DNA of 50,156 bases, taken from positions 1 through 50,156 of the forward strand of contig CANJXQ010000015.1 of the NCBI GenBank assembly GCA_947478805.1. Reading direction: 5' to 3'. The number at the start of each line of letters is the position of its first letter. The first letter of the stretch is position 1. This DNA comes from Betaproteobacteria bacterium (GTDB taxonomy: Bacteria; Pseudomonadota; Gammaproteobacteria; Burkholderiales; SG8-39). Under the pieces are notes generated by a model. It worked only from the letters and a program-made list of their open reading frames with translations, did no database searches and was not told the origin of the DNA. The position numbers were made by a program, and so were the translations under genes. Positions 25,493 through 33,998 of this stretch are shown one piece after another.

Positions 25493-26584
25493 ATGAAGTT
25501 CGGAATCATTGAGTTGTCGCAACCCGACAAAGACAAGGAAGCCTATCCGTATCGCGAAGTGCATGAGCGGGTGACTCAGGAAATCATCGAGGCCGACAAG
25601 ATCGGCTACGACTACGTTTGGATTGCCGAGCACCACACGAGCACGAACTACGGCATCCTGCCCGATCCGCTGACCTACATCGCCTATCTGGCCCCCCTGA
25701 CCAAGCGCATCACGTTGTGCAGTGGCGTGATGGTGGTGCCATTGCACAACGTGGTACGGCTGGTCGAGAACATTTCCTTTGTCGACATCCTGACCAACGG
25801 GCGCATCGCCTTTGGCATCGGTTCGGGCTATCGCCAGCACGAGTTTGATGCGCTGGGGGCCGATTTCCAGAATCGGCGCGCCTATCAGGCCGAAGCGCTG
25901 GAAGTGATGATGAAGCTCTTTCATGACCATCGCATCGTGCACAAGGGCGTGCACCTGCCCGACATCAATATCGGTGGGGATTACGAGGTGCTTCCGCACC
26001 CGGTGCAGACGCCGCACCCGCCCATGTACCTGGGGGCAGCCTCGGATGAGTCGATTGCGCTGTGCGCGCGCTATGGCCTGGGGTTGTTGACCTCGACGCT
26101 CACGCCGATGAAGGAATTGGCCAAGAAGACAAAGTATTTCAGGGAGCAGTGCCAACTGACAAAGGCACCGTACAACAAGAACCCGGGGCACGGCTCGATC
26201 GGCATCGGGCGCATGGTGTACGTGGCTGAGACCGATGCGCAGGCCGAGGCGGAGGCCGGCGCGGCGGTAGTGCGGCATGTGAAGTCTTTCACGACCTCCT
26301 CGACCTCGGGCTACCTGGGAACGCTGTCGCAAGAGATCAAGGACAAGTACCAGGCCGCCGACTATTCGGATCTGTGCGAGGACACCATCATCTACGGCTC
26401 GTCCAAGACGGTGATCGAGAAGATCCAGTACATGAAGGAAACCACGGGCGCGACCTCGCTGATCCTGCACTTCCCGCCGCAGAACAGCCGCGAGCAGAAC
26501 AAGCGCGTGCTGCGTCGCTTCGCCGACGAGGTGATCCCGAAGTTTCAGGACGACACCCACATTCGCGTAGCCGGCGCGGCCTGA
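25493..26584 (+). CDS. LLM-class flavin-dependent monooxygenase (luciferase-like)
   Basis: 363 residues. Family motifs: MKFGIIELSQPD start, YVWIAEHHTS, the LTSGV-like strand (TLCSGVMVVPLHN), and the GRIAFGIGSGYRQHEF segment that forms the flavin pocket. Members use reduced FMN or F420 plus O2. Betaproteobacterial members normally take FMNH2 from a partner reductase, which fits the twin FMN reductases 4 kb away. Ribosome site GAGG lies before the ATG. It leads a plus-strand run of eight genes ending at 33985. The substrate is unknown; it may be an acyl-CoA or a cyclic ketone. Confidence 0.9.
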   Translation: MKFGIIELSQPDKDKEAYPYREVHERVTQEIIEADKIGYDYVWIAEHHTSTNYGILPDPLTYIAYLAPLTKRITLCSGVMVVPLHNVVRLVENISFVDILTNGRIAFGIGSGYRQHEFDALGADFQNRRAYQAEALEVMMKLFHDHRIVHKGVHLPDINIGGDYEVLPHPVQTPHPPMYLGAASDESIALCARYGLGLLTSTLTPMKELAKKTKYFREQCQLTKAPYNKNPGHGSIGIGRMVYVAETDAQAEAEAGAAVVRHVKSFTTSSTSGYLGTLSQEIKDKYQAADYSDLCEDTIIYGSSKTVIEKIQYMKETTGATSLILHFPPQNSREQNKRVLRRFADEVIPKFQDDTHIRVAGAA

Positions 26585-26665
26585 TCCGCGCATGCTGCCA
26601 TCAGTGGAGGTAGCGGGGAGCAGTCACGACTGCCCCCCGGGCTCGCGGCGGATTGAGCAGCCAGC

Positions 26666-27823
26666 ATGAGTACCGCGCTGCTGCTCAAGGGCGTTCGCGT
26701 CATCGAACTGTGCTGGGTCTGGTCCGGCCCCCTGGTCGGCCAGTTGCTCTCTGACCTCGGTGCGGAAGTCATCAAGGTCGAGTGGTACAAGCGGTTCGAT
26801 CTCTATCGCACGCGGGGGGTCGAACGGCTGACGGGCAAGGTGCCCGAGCGGGTTCGTCGTGAAATGTCGCAGTCTTTTCACGGCCTCAATCGCAACAAGG
26901 CCGGCGTGACGCTCGATCTCAAGGACCCGAGTCACCGGGACGCCCTGATCGATCTGGCACGCAAATCAGACCTTGTCATCGAGAATTTCACTTACGGAAC
27001 CATCGATCGTCTCGGCGCGGGCTACGATGCGTTGAGCGCGGCCAATCCGGCAATCGTCCTGTTGTCCCTGGCCGGGTTCGGGGCGACATCGCGGCTGGCG
27101 GACATGCGCGCCTATGGGCTCGCCCTGTCCTCGCTTTCCGGAGTGGAATCAAAAGTCGTCGATCCGCGCACCGGGGCCTTCCTGGGCTCTCCCACCTTTG
27201 TCGCCTCCGACCCGAATGCCGCGTGCTACGGCCTGATCGCCGCCATTGCAGGCGTACTCGAGGCCAGGCGAACAGGTCGAGGATCGCACATCGAGGTTTC
27301 GCAACTTGAAGCAGCAGCCCATGTCAGCAGTGACGATGACAGTGACATTGCAGCACTTGGAAAGTCCCTCGGTTCGGATGGAGAACTCCCCCCGGCCAGT
27401 TCGCGCGTCGTGCCGACCGGCGATGCCCAGCACCTGTGCGTCGCCTTGAAGGCCGGGACGAGCGATGCTGACTTTGAGCGCGTGCGCGCATCCGCTGCGA
27501 CCCTGCCCGCCGATTTGGCCATTGCCGCATTCGAGGGAATTGGCGCCAAGGCGATACGGGTGATTGAAAAACCGGCGGAATTCGGCGCAGGCTCGGCTCA
27601 ATCCGGAACATTGATTCCGACCGTGCATCCCATGACGGGGGCAGAGAATATCGTTGCGGCGCCCTGGTGGGTCGATGGCAGTCGGGCGCCGCTGCGCAAG
27701 ACCGCCCCGACACTGGGCGAGGGCAATGCCTATGTCCTCGGTACCCTGCTCGGATGGAAGCCCGAGCAATATGAATCGCTCGAAGCACAATCGATGAAGT
27801 CAAACGATGCGAGCCGGTCATGA
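26666..27823 (+). CDS. CaiB/BaiF family III CoA-transferase, catalytic subunit candidate
   Basis: 385 residues. N-terminal CoA-binding fold: GVRVIELCWVWSGPLVGQLLSDLGAEVIKVE at about 9-39. Catalytic Asp182 sits in VASDPNAACYG, matching the Asp that forms the acyl anhydride in formyl-CoA transferase; TGRGSHIEVS follows. The middle domain is shortened relative to typical members, while the C-terminal region (LGEGNAYVLGTLLGW) is kept. The stop overlaps the start of a second CoA-transferase-like gene (ATGA at 27820-27823), indicating translational coupling and probably a complex. CoA-transferases of this class move CoA between carboxylates without ATP. Confidence 0.88.
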   Translation: MSTALLLKGVRVIELCWVWSGPLVGQLLSDLGAEVIKVEWYKRFDLYRTRGVERLTGKVPERVRREMSQSFHGLNRNKAGVTLDLKDPSHRDALIDLARKSDLVIENFTYGTIDRLGAGYDALSAANPAIVLLSLAGFGATSRLADMRAYGLALSSLSGVESKVVDPRTGAFLGSPTFVASDPNAACYGLIAAIAGVLEARRTGRGSHIEVSQLEAAAHVSSDDDSDIAALGKSLGSDGELPPASSRVVPTGDAQHLCVALKAGTSDADFERVRASAATLPADLAIAAFEGIGAKAIRVIEKPAEFGAGSAQSGTLIPTVHPMTGAENIVAAPWWVDGSRAPLRKTAPTLGEGNAYVLGTLLGWKPEQYESLEAQSMKSNDASRS

Positions 27824-28800
27824 ATAGCGCTGATTCAAAGACGACGGACGATCGCACGCTGACAGTGGGTACACCACACTTTGCCGTCGTCGGCAGCAAC
27901 CGTTCGATGTTGCATGCCGTGCGCTGGCTGACCCAGTTCGGTGCCACGCTGGTGGGCGTGAAGTCCGTGGCCGCCGCAGCCGATTTGAATCCTTGCCCTC
28001 TGGCGGTGTTTATCAGCGGCGATACGCACGACCAAACCGGTGCAAATCTGAGCGGTCGAGCGGACCACCATACCGACTTAGCCGGCAAGCCCGCCATCAC
28101 GCAAATCTGGATGTGGGATTTTGAAGTCGGTCGTCCTGGCACTGGCGATCTTGCCTGCGCAGTCTCCGGGGTTTCGACCGTCATTGGCGAGCCGGATGGC
28201 CCGCCGGGCGTATTACCCGCCCACATCGCTGAAAAATGGGCCGGTTTGTTTGGTGCCAGCCTGGCGCTGAGCTTGCTGGTTGCCACAAACGCGAACTCTG
28301 CCGACATTCCCAAACGAATCGATGTGTCCGCCGCTGACGCCCTTCGGGCATTTGCCGAGCAGAACTCTGGCAATCACGCCGGCGTACCCTACGGCTGGCG
28401 ACGAAACGGCCGCGTGGCCGTCGAACATGGCGGCGTGTTTCCGCAAGGCTTCTTCCCATGCCGGGACGGCTTCATGGCAGTGCAGGCTCGATCCCGGCCA
28501 GACTGGCTGGCGATACTCAACGCCTTGGGGAACCCTGAGTGGTCCAAGGACAAACCCTTCCAGAATCCATTTACGCTGTCAGAAGACGACAGCAAGGTAC
28601 GCCCCTTGTTGGAGGCCGAACTGGCTGCGCTTGACCGCAAGGAACTCCTCGAACGCGCCATGGCGACTGGCGCCCCCATGGCGCCCGTCCTCACGCTCGA
28701 AGAAGCGGAACAGTGGAAGGTATTTCGCCCCGGATTCCTCGGCGAAGACGGGCGTCCACGCATGCCCTTCACCGTTCGCCGCAAATCGGCGGCCGGTTAG
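27820..28800 (+). CDS. CaiB/BaiF-like CoA-transferase subunit lacking the catalytic Asp
   Basis: 326 residues. It starts with a short Rossmann-like strand (HFAVVGSNRSMLHAVRWLTQFGATLVG) and contains the family middle-domain sequence DGFMAVQARSRPDWLAILNALG near residues 218-240 and GAPMAPVLTLEEAEQW near the C-terminus. Lining its central region up with its neighbour puts His135 where that protein has Asp182, so this chain probably cannot form the acyl anhydride. It is shorter than usual and lacks the C-terminal extension. The four-base overlap suggests it assembles with the first subunit, one being catalytic and the other structural or regulatory. Confidence 0.75.
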   Translation: MNSADSKTTDDRTLTVGTPHFAVVGSNRSMLHAVRWLTQFGATLVGVKSVAAAADLNPCPLAVFISGDTHDQTGANLSGRADHHTDLAGKPAITQIWMWDFEVGRPGTGDLACAVSGVSTVIGEPDGPPGVLPAHIAEKWAGLFGASLALSLLVATNANSADIPKRIDVSAADALRAFAEQNSGNHAGVPYGWRRNGRVAVEHGGVFPQGFFPCRDGFMAVQARSRPDWLAILNALGNPEWSKDKPFQNPFTLSEDDSKVRPLLEAELAALDRKELLERAMATGAPMAPVLTLEEAEQWKVFRPGFLGEDGRPRMPFTVRRKSAAG

Positions 28801-28837
28801 CCCTCGTCGCAACAGCCGATTCGGGTCAGAGCACTAC

Positions 28838-29695
28838 ATGAACGTTGCACCATTGGTCATTACCGAGCGGCGTGAGCGCGTCGGTTATCTCGTGCTCAAT
28901 CGCCCTGATAAGCGCAACGCGATATCCGCGGCGCTCAAAGACGCATTTGATGCCGCGCTCGACCAGTTGCTGGAGGACGACAAGGTCCGAGTGATCGTCG
29001 TGCGCGGCGCAGGAAAATCGTTTTGCGCGGGTAACGACCTGAGTCCGGCAGAATCGATCGGAACCAAGCCGTCTCGCTCCCGGACCTCGGCCCAGGGACT
29101 GCATTGGGTGCTTGGCGAAATGGCCACTTGGCGCCGCCTGTGGGAGTGTGCCAAACCCACGATCGCACAAGTGCATGGCCACTGCCTCGCGGGCGGGCTC
29201 ATGGTCGCCATGGAATGCGACCTCGTCGTCGCGGCGGACGACGCGCTTTTCGGCCAGCCTGAAGCGCGGATATTCGGCTTGGCACCCGACCACGGGCTTT
29301 GGCCGCTGACCGCGGGCATACGCCACACCAAGGAAATGCTGTTCACGGCCCGTTCGGTGACCGGCGCAGAAGCAGCGCAGATGGGGATGATCAATCGCGC
29401 AGTCCCTGCCGAGCAGCTCGATCGCGCCGTGTTTGAACTGGCATCGGAAATCGCCAAGACACCGGCCGAGATGCTGACCATCCAGAAGGCTGCGGCCAAC
29501 GCGGCGGCCGAAGCCATGGGCATGTCCGGGATTCGTGAATCGGCGGCGATTTACGATGTCATGGCCCAGGCCAGCAAGACGGCCCGCGGCTTTCGCAAGA
29601 TCGTTCGCGAACAGGGCCTCAAAGCCGGTCTCGATTTGCTCAAGTCGGGCAATTTCGATCCTGATGCAGATCGGCACGGCCACGACGCCACCTAG
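28838..29695 (+). CDS. Enoyl-CoA hydratase/isomerase family protein with altered active site
   Basis: 285 residues of crotonase fold: RPDKRNAIS, the oxyanion strand SFCAGNDLS and HGHCLAGG. Of the two hydratase glutamates only E142 (FGQPE) is kept; the other, expected in GGGxE, is Met122 (AGGLMVAMECD). Loss of this acid rules out ordinary hydration in well-studied members but is compatible with isomerase, hydrolase or decarboxylase activity. An Asp-rich patch (AADDALF) is nearby. It lies 37 bases after the CoA-transferase pair and 37 before a second crotonase, so all are likely one operon. A long upstream frame in the same phase is not used. Confidence 0.87.
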   Translation: MNVAPLVITERRERVGYLVLNRPDKRNAISAALKDAFDAALDQLLEDDKVRVIVVRGAGKSFCAGNDLSPAESIGTKPSRSRTSAQGLHWVLGEMATWRRLWECAKPTIAQVHGHCLAGGLMVAMECDLVVAADDALFGQPEARIFGLAPDHGLWPLTAGIRHTKEMLFTARSVTGAEAAQMGMINRAVPAEQLDRAVFELASEIAKTPAEMLTIQKAAANAAAEAMGMSGIRESAAIYDVMAQASKTARGFRKIVREQGLKAGLDLLKSGNFDPDADRHGHDAT

Positions 29696-29732
29696 TACTA
29701 ATTGCCTGCGCACCCTCGTTCGGGAAGAACCG

Positions 29733-30515
29733 ATGAATGACTACGAAAAATTGAGCCTGGAAATACGCGGGCATGTCGCTTTGCTCACCATCGACAATCC
29801 GCCCGCCAATACCTGGACGCGAGAGAGCCTTGCAGGCCTCGCGAGGCTCGTGGCCGACTTGAATGCCGATCGAGAGATTTACAGCCTGGTTGTGACTGGC
29901 AGTGGCGAAAAATTCTTTTCCGCCGGCGCAGATCTCAAGCAGTTCGCCAGTGGCGACAAGAAGGCTGCCCAGGATATTTCCACCCTTTTCGGTAAAGCGT
30001 TCGAAGCGCTGGCTGCATTTCGCGGCGTATCGATCGCGGCGATCAACGGCTACGCGATGGGCGGCGGTCTCGAATGTGCTTTGGCCTGCGACATTCGCAT
30101 TGCCGAAGCACAATCGCAACTGGCATTGCCTGAAGCCGCCGTCGGATTACTTCCCTGCGGAGGGGGAACGCAACGGCTCGCCTGGCTGGTCGGCGAGGGC
30201 TGGGCAAAGCGCATGATCCTGTGCGGCGAGCGGCTGAATGCAGAAACTGCCCTGCGGATCGGGCTGATTGAAGAACTGGTGCCCACAGGAGGTGCGAAGG
30301 CACGCGCGATGGAACTTGCGCTGCTCGCTGAAAAGCAAAGCCCGTTGAGTGTTACCGCCTGCAAGCAGCTCATTCAAGGCGCGCGCGGCGCGCCAATGAA
30401 CAGCCTCCTAGGAACAGAGCGCGAAGCATTCGTCGCGCTCTTCGGCACCCGGGACCAGCAGGAAGGCGTGAACGCTTTTCTGCAGAAACGCAAACCTCTG
30501 TGGAAGAACGCCTGA
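29733..30515 (+). CDS. Enoyl-CoA hydratase
   Basis: 260 residues with both catalytic glutamates: E114 (GGGLECALACD) and E134 (LALPEAAVG), plus the GGGTQRL loop typical of hydratases. It is expected to hydrate a trans-2-enoyl-CoA to the 3-hydroxyacyl-CoA. Start at the ATG at 29733 with GGAAGAA upstream. Its partner at 28838 lacks one of the acids, so the two crotonases probably perform different steps of the same pathway. The operon continues to the epimerase gene 67 bases downstream. Confidence 0.93.
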   Translation: MNDYEKLSLEIRGHVALLTIDNPPANTWTRESLAGLARLVADLNADREIYSLVVTGSGEKFFSAGADLKQFASGDKKAAQDISTLFGKAFEALAAFRGVSIAAINGYAMGGGLECALACDIRIAEAQSQLALPEAAVGLLPCGGGTQRLAWLVGEGWAKRMILCGERLNAETALRIGLIEELVPTGGAKARAMELALLAEKQSPLSVTACKQLIQGARGAPMNSLLGTEREAFVALFGTRDQQEGVNAFLQKRKPLWKNA

Positions 30516-30582
30516 ATGCAGGAGTCCCCCGGTTCGCCCGCCGAAACACGCTCTTGGGCGCAAAGTTTGAGGCTGCCTCCCG

Positions 30583-31581
30583 ATGATTTCCGCCGAAATG
30601 GCTGATCCGGCATCTCCCGAGCGCCCGGTCGCATTGTTGCTGGGGGGCCGAGGGTTTATCGGTTCGCGGCTCGCACCGCAGCTGATTGAACGCGGTTACC
30701 GGATTGTATGCGCAGAGCCGACCGCCACGACCCTGGGCCGGCTGGAGCCCTATGGCACGCACGTGCGCATGGTAAATGCATCAACGGCAGACCGGGACAC
30801 GCTCATTGAATTGGTCGAGCGGACGAACCCGGCGTGCATATTCAACCTCGCCTACGCGCGCGGCGTGGACATCGCGGCCGAGATGGACATCATGTGCCGC
30901 GGCCTGTGGAACACCTTCGACGCCGCGCAACAGGCGGGATGCCTTCGCGTGGTCTTTGCGAGTTCGGTCCGTGTGTATGGTGCCCAGTCAGCGCACGGCG
31001 AGGAAACCGTGCTGAATGAAAATTCCCCCTGTCACCCGCTGACGCGCTACGGCCACGCCAAGCTGCTTGGTGAACGCCTGGCGGCGGATTTCAATGCAGG
31101 TCATGGCATGCACATCGCAGCGCTGCGCGTGCCCATGGTGTACGGCCCAGGCGTTCGTGAAGGCGCATTTGGCGTCTGCATTCCTGCGCTGGCAGCGGCA
31201 TCGGGCACCCCGACGGAACTGCCCTACGATCCGCAGGCGAAATTGTGCCTCGCGCATGTCGACGACGTGGCATATGCACTGGCGCAGTTGGCAGATACAC
31301 GTAATGCACCACCGATTCACTCCGTTTATGAATTGGGTGGCAACACACTCTCCTACGCAGAGATGGCAGGCATTGCCAGCGCAATCAATCCCGCCACGCG
31401 CGTGACATTCGCGCCAAGCCAGGCCAGGCTGGAACACCAGTTTGCCTACTTGCTTGACGGCGGCAGACTGCGTGCGGAATATAGGATTCGCCATCGTCCT
31501 GTCGTCGAGGGATATCGGGAAATCGTCGATCACGCTCACGCGCGTCAGGACAAGAACGGAACTCAAGGGAGCTCGAAGTGA
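30583..31581 (+). CDS. NAD-dependent epimerase/dehydratase family (extended SDR) protein
   Basis: 332 residues. Extended SDR features: GGRGFIGSRL cofactor loop at 21-30, the Ser of ASSVRVYG (127-134), Y156-x3-K160 (YGHAK) and MVYGPG. Members act on nucleotide sugars or on acyl and ketone substrates; within a CoA-catabolic operon the latter is more likely. The start is uncertain between 30583 and an ATG at 30598, neither with a clear ribosome site. The stop overlaps the start of the following ligase gene in GTGA at 31578-31581. Confidence 0.85.
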   Translation: MISAEMADPASPERPVALLLGGRGFIGSRLAPQLIERGYRIVCAEPTATTLGRLEPYGTHVRMVNASTADRDTLIELVERTNPACIFNLAYARGVDIAAEMDIMCRGLWNTFDAAQQAGCLRVVFASSVRVYGAQSAHGEETVLNENSPCHPLTRYGHAKLLGERLAADFNAGHGMHIAALRVPMVYGPGVREGAFGVCIPALAAASGTPTELPYDPQAKLCLAHVDDVAYALAQLADTRNAPPIHSVYELGGNTLSYAEMAGIASAINPATRVTFAPSQARLEHQFAYLLDGGRLRAEYRIRHRPVVEGYREIVDHAHARQDKNGTQGSSK

Positions 31582-33203
31582 TTCGCCACATCATGGGGCA
31601 CGACCTGGTCGCCGACACCCTCGGCGGCGTGCTGGACTGGGCGGTTGCCGAACGACCGGACAGCGTGTTTGCACTATTCGACGACGAGCAATACACCTTG
31701 GGGCAGCTTGACGACATGGCACGCCGGATCGGAGCCGCATTGTTGAAGTCCGGAGTGAAATCCGGCGACCGGCTCGCCGCGCTGATGTACCCATCCCCGT
31801 GGCACCTCGCACTGTCATTCGCCTGTGCGCGCCATGGCGTGGTGTGGTGCCCGCTCAACGTCGCACTTGGCATCGACGATCTGGCGTACACGCTGAACGA
31901 CCTGCAACCTCGATTGGTGCTGGTCGACAACGACCTGCAGACAGTCCTGAATGCCGTGCGCGACAGTGACGCCAAACTAGGCGCATTGCCCCTCGTCATT
32001 TGCACGCCGAGCGCCAAGGGTGCCACACCCGCTTTCTCGGATGGCTGGCTGGGAACGGAACGCGCTGATGGAAAATGCACAGCTGAGGCCAGCGACAGCC
32101 TGGCCATCATCTACAGCGGCGGTACCTCCGGACGACCAAAGGGAATCGAAGTCTCGCAGTTCTACGCCGTCTCCTCCGGACTGCGGATCAACGAGCTGGC
32201 CCGGTTCGGAAAGCGCGAGACATTTTTCACCGTCATGCAGTTTTCCCATGCCTGGACGCCGTTGACGATCCTGCCCTGGTGCCTGCAGTATGACCATGTT
32301 TTCGCGTTCTGGCGCTGGTGGAGCGCCAGTCGCTTTGTCGATGCAGCCATCCGCTACAACGCCAGTATTACCGATGTCTACGCGGGCATGGCGGCAACGC
32401 TGTTCCTCGGGGAGGCCGCGAAAGACACCCGGTCCATCCCGGCAACGCGCTCCATCGCCGGCTGGGGTGGCGACGAAGAAGTATCCAAGCGGATCCGGCG
32501 ACAATTCCAGGAACGCTTCGGTGTCACCACGCTGCAAATGTATTCATTGACGGAAGTGGGGCCGCTCGCGTGCGTGGAGTGGGAGGGCGAGCCGCAGAAA
32601 TTCGGTTCTTCCGGCAAGCCGCGCGGCTGGTACGACGTGATCGTGGCCGACACCGAGGGCATGCCACTGCCCACCGGACAGGTCGGCGAGATCCTGGTCC
32701 GGCCGAATTTTCCCAACATAATCGCCAAAGGCTACGTGAACCGGGCACCGCACACGCTGCATACCTGGCGCGACCTGTGGGTTCACACCGGCGACCTGGG
32801 TCGCTACGATGAAGACGGTTACCTGTGGTTCGTCGGACGCCAGGGACACTTCATCAAGCGGCGCGGGGAACTCGTATCGGTAAGCGAGGTTGAGTCGACC
32901 CTGCTGGGCATGCCGGGAATCGATGAAGTGGCCGTCTATGGCGTGCCCTCCGAGATGAGCGAAGAGGAAATCAAGGCGGTGATTGTCCTCAAGCCCGGCG
33001 CCCAGATCACAGCGCAAGCCGTCGTCGATTATTGCGCGGGGCGACTCGCCTACTTCAAGGTGCCGACCTATGTCCAGTTCGTTGCGCAGATGCCGCGCAG
33101 TGCGACGAAACAAGAAATCGAACGCTTCAAGCTGAAGGAGTTGCCGCTTGGTGAACCGCTACGGCCAAGCGGTGGACGGCGACCGCTGGGGTACTCGACA
33201 TGA
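31578..33203 (+). CDS. AMP-dependent acyl-CoA ligase with atypical P-loop
   Basis: 541 residues, GTG start preceded by AGGGAG and overlapping the upstream stop. ANL superfamily: phosphate loop YSGGTSGRPKG at 179-189, MYSLTEVG, HTGDLGRYDEDGY, KRRGELVSVSEVE and a C-terminal Lys in ATKQEIERFKL. It closely resembles the ligase at 21589 in domain pattern (PLNVxLxxDDLAYxLND and TKxEIxR), so the two are related, but the P-loops differ. The stop overlaps the SDR start (ATGA). It probably activates an intermediate or starting acid of the pathway. Confidence 0.88.
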   Translation: MIRHIMGHDLVADTLGGVLDWAVAERPDSVFALFDDEQYTLGQLDDMARRIGAALLKSGVKSGDRLAALMYPSPWHLALSFACARHGVVWCPLNVALGIDDLAYTLNDLQPRLVLVDNDLQTVLNAVRDSDAKLGALPLVICTPSAKGATPAFSDGWLGTERADGKCTAEASDSLAIIYSGGTSGRPKGIEVSQFYAVSSGLRINELARFGKRETFFTVMQFSHAWTPLTILPWCLQYDHVFAFWRWWSASRFVDAAIRYNASITDVYAGMAATLFLGEAAKDTRSIPATRSIAGWGGDEEVSKRIRRQFQERFGVTTLQMYSLTEVGPLACVEWEGEPQKFGSSGKPRGWYDVIVADTEGMPLPTGQVGEILVRPNFPNIIAKGYVNRAPHTLHTWRDLWVHTGDLGRYDEDGYLWFVGRQGHFIKRRGELVSVSEVESTLLGMPGIDEVAVYGVPSEMSEEEIKAVIVLKPGAQITAQAVVDYCAGRLAYFKVPTYVQFVAQMPRSATKQEIERFKLKELPLGEPLRPSGGRRPLGYST

Positions 33204-33985
33204 GCAACCGCCTTGCGGGGCGCATCGCACTGGTGGTCGGCGGTGGTGCGGACGGACCGGCTCGCCCTGGTGACAGCGTCCCGATGGGAAACGGCCGGGC
33301 CATTGCCATGAGACTTGCGAGCGAAGGTGCAGTGGTGGCTGTAAGCGACCTTAACATGGAGGCTGCCGAGACAACGGTAGGGGCGATGGGCGGCGGGCTG
33401 GCAATCCAGGCCGATGCCGGCGACCCCGATTCCTGCGTTTCGACCGTAAAGCAAGTGGAGTCGAAATACGGCCGCATCGACATCGTGGTCTGCAATGTCG
33501 GCATCAGCAATCTGCAGACCATCCGGGTGCAGACGCTCGAGGACTGGCGGCGGGCCGTCGATGTCAACGTCACCAGCAACTGGGTCACCGCGCAGGCAAC
33601 GTTACCCGGGATGCTCGAACGAGGAAGCGGCGCTTTCGTGTTCGTGACTTCGCTCGCCGCGCTGGCCTCGTCAGGCAACTCCATGGCCTACGAAGCGACG
33701 AAATCGGCGCAGCTTGGGATAACACGTCATATCGCAGTGCGCTACGCCGATCGCGGCATTCGCGCCAATGCGCTGGCCCTGGGCGTGATTGACTCGACCA
33801 TGGTGCGAAAACTGTACGGAAATTCTGTCGAGCGACATGCCGGCCGCGCCCGCATGTCGCCCATGGGCAGGGAGGGACGACCCGAGGAAATCGCGGCCGC
33901 CGCAGCGTTCCTGGCATCGGACGACGCCAGCTACATTACGGGCACAACGCTGATCGTCGACGGCGGGATTACCGCCGCATTGTAG
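33200..33985 (+). CDS. SDR family oxidoreductase with enlarged cofactor loop
   Basis: 261 residues. The Gly-rich loop is unusual: VVGGGADGP at 12-20 is followed by a PARPGDSVPMGNG stretch (20-32), placing the last Gly about eleven residues later than the usual TGxxxGxG. A subfamily with GxxSxGxGxGNG loops exists, so this may be a variant of it. Catalytic Ser151, Tyr164 and Lys168 (YEATK) and the NVG at 99-101 are present. D50 (VVAVSD) favours NAD(H). It ends the operon, translationally coupled to the ligase by ATGA overlap. Only 13 bases separate it from the convergent hydroxyacid dehydrogenase gene. Confidence 0.88.
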   Translation: MSNRLAGRIALVVGGGADGPARPGDSVPMGNGRAIAMRLASEGAVVAVSDLNMEAAETTVGAMGGGLAIQADAGDPDSCVSTVKQVESKYGRIDIVVCNVGISNLQTIRVQTLEDWRRAVDVNVTSNWVTAQATLPGMLERGSGAFVFVTSLAALASSGNSMAYEATKSAQLGITRHIAVRYADRGIRANALALGVIDSTMVRKLYGNSVERHAGRARMSPMGREGRPEEIAAAAAFLASDDASYITGTTLIVDGGITAAL

Positions 33986-33998
33986 GGACCCTTCGCGC

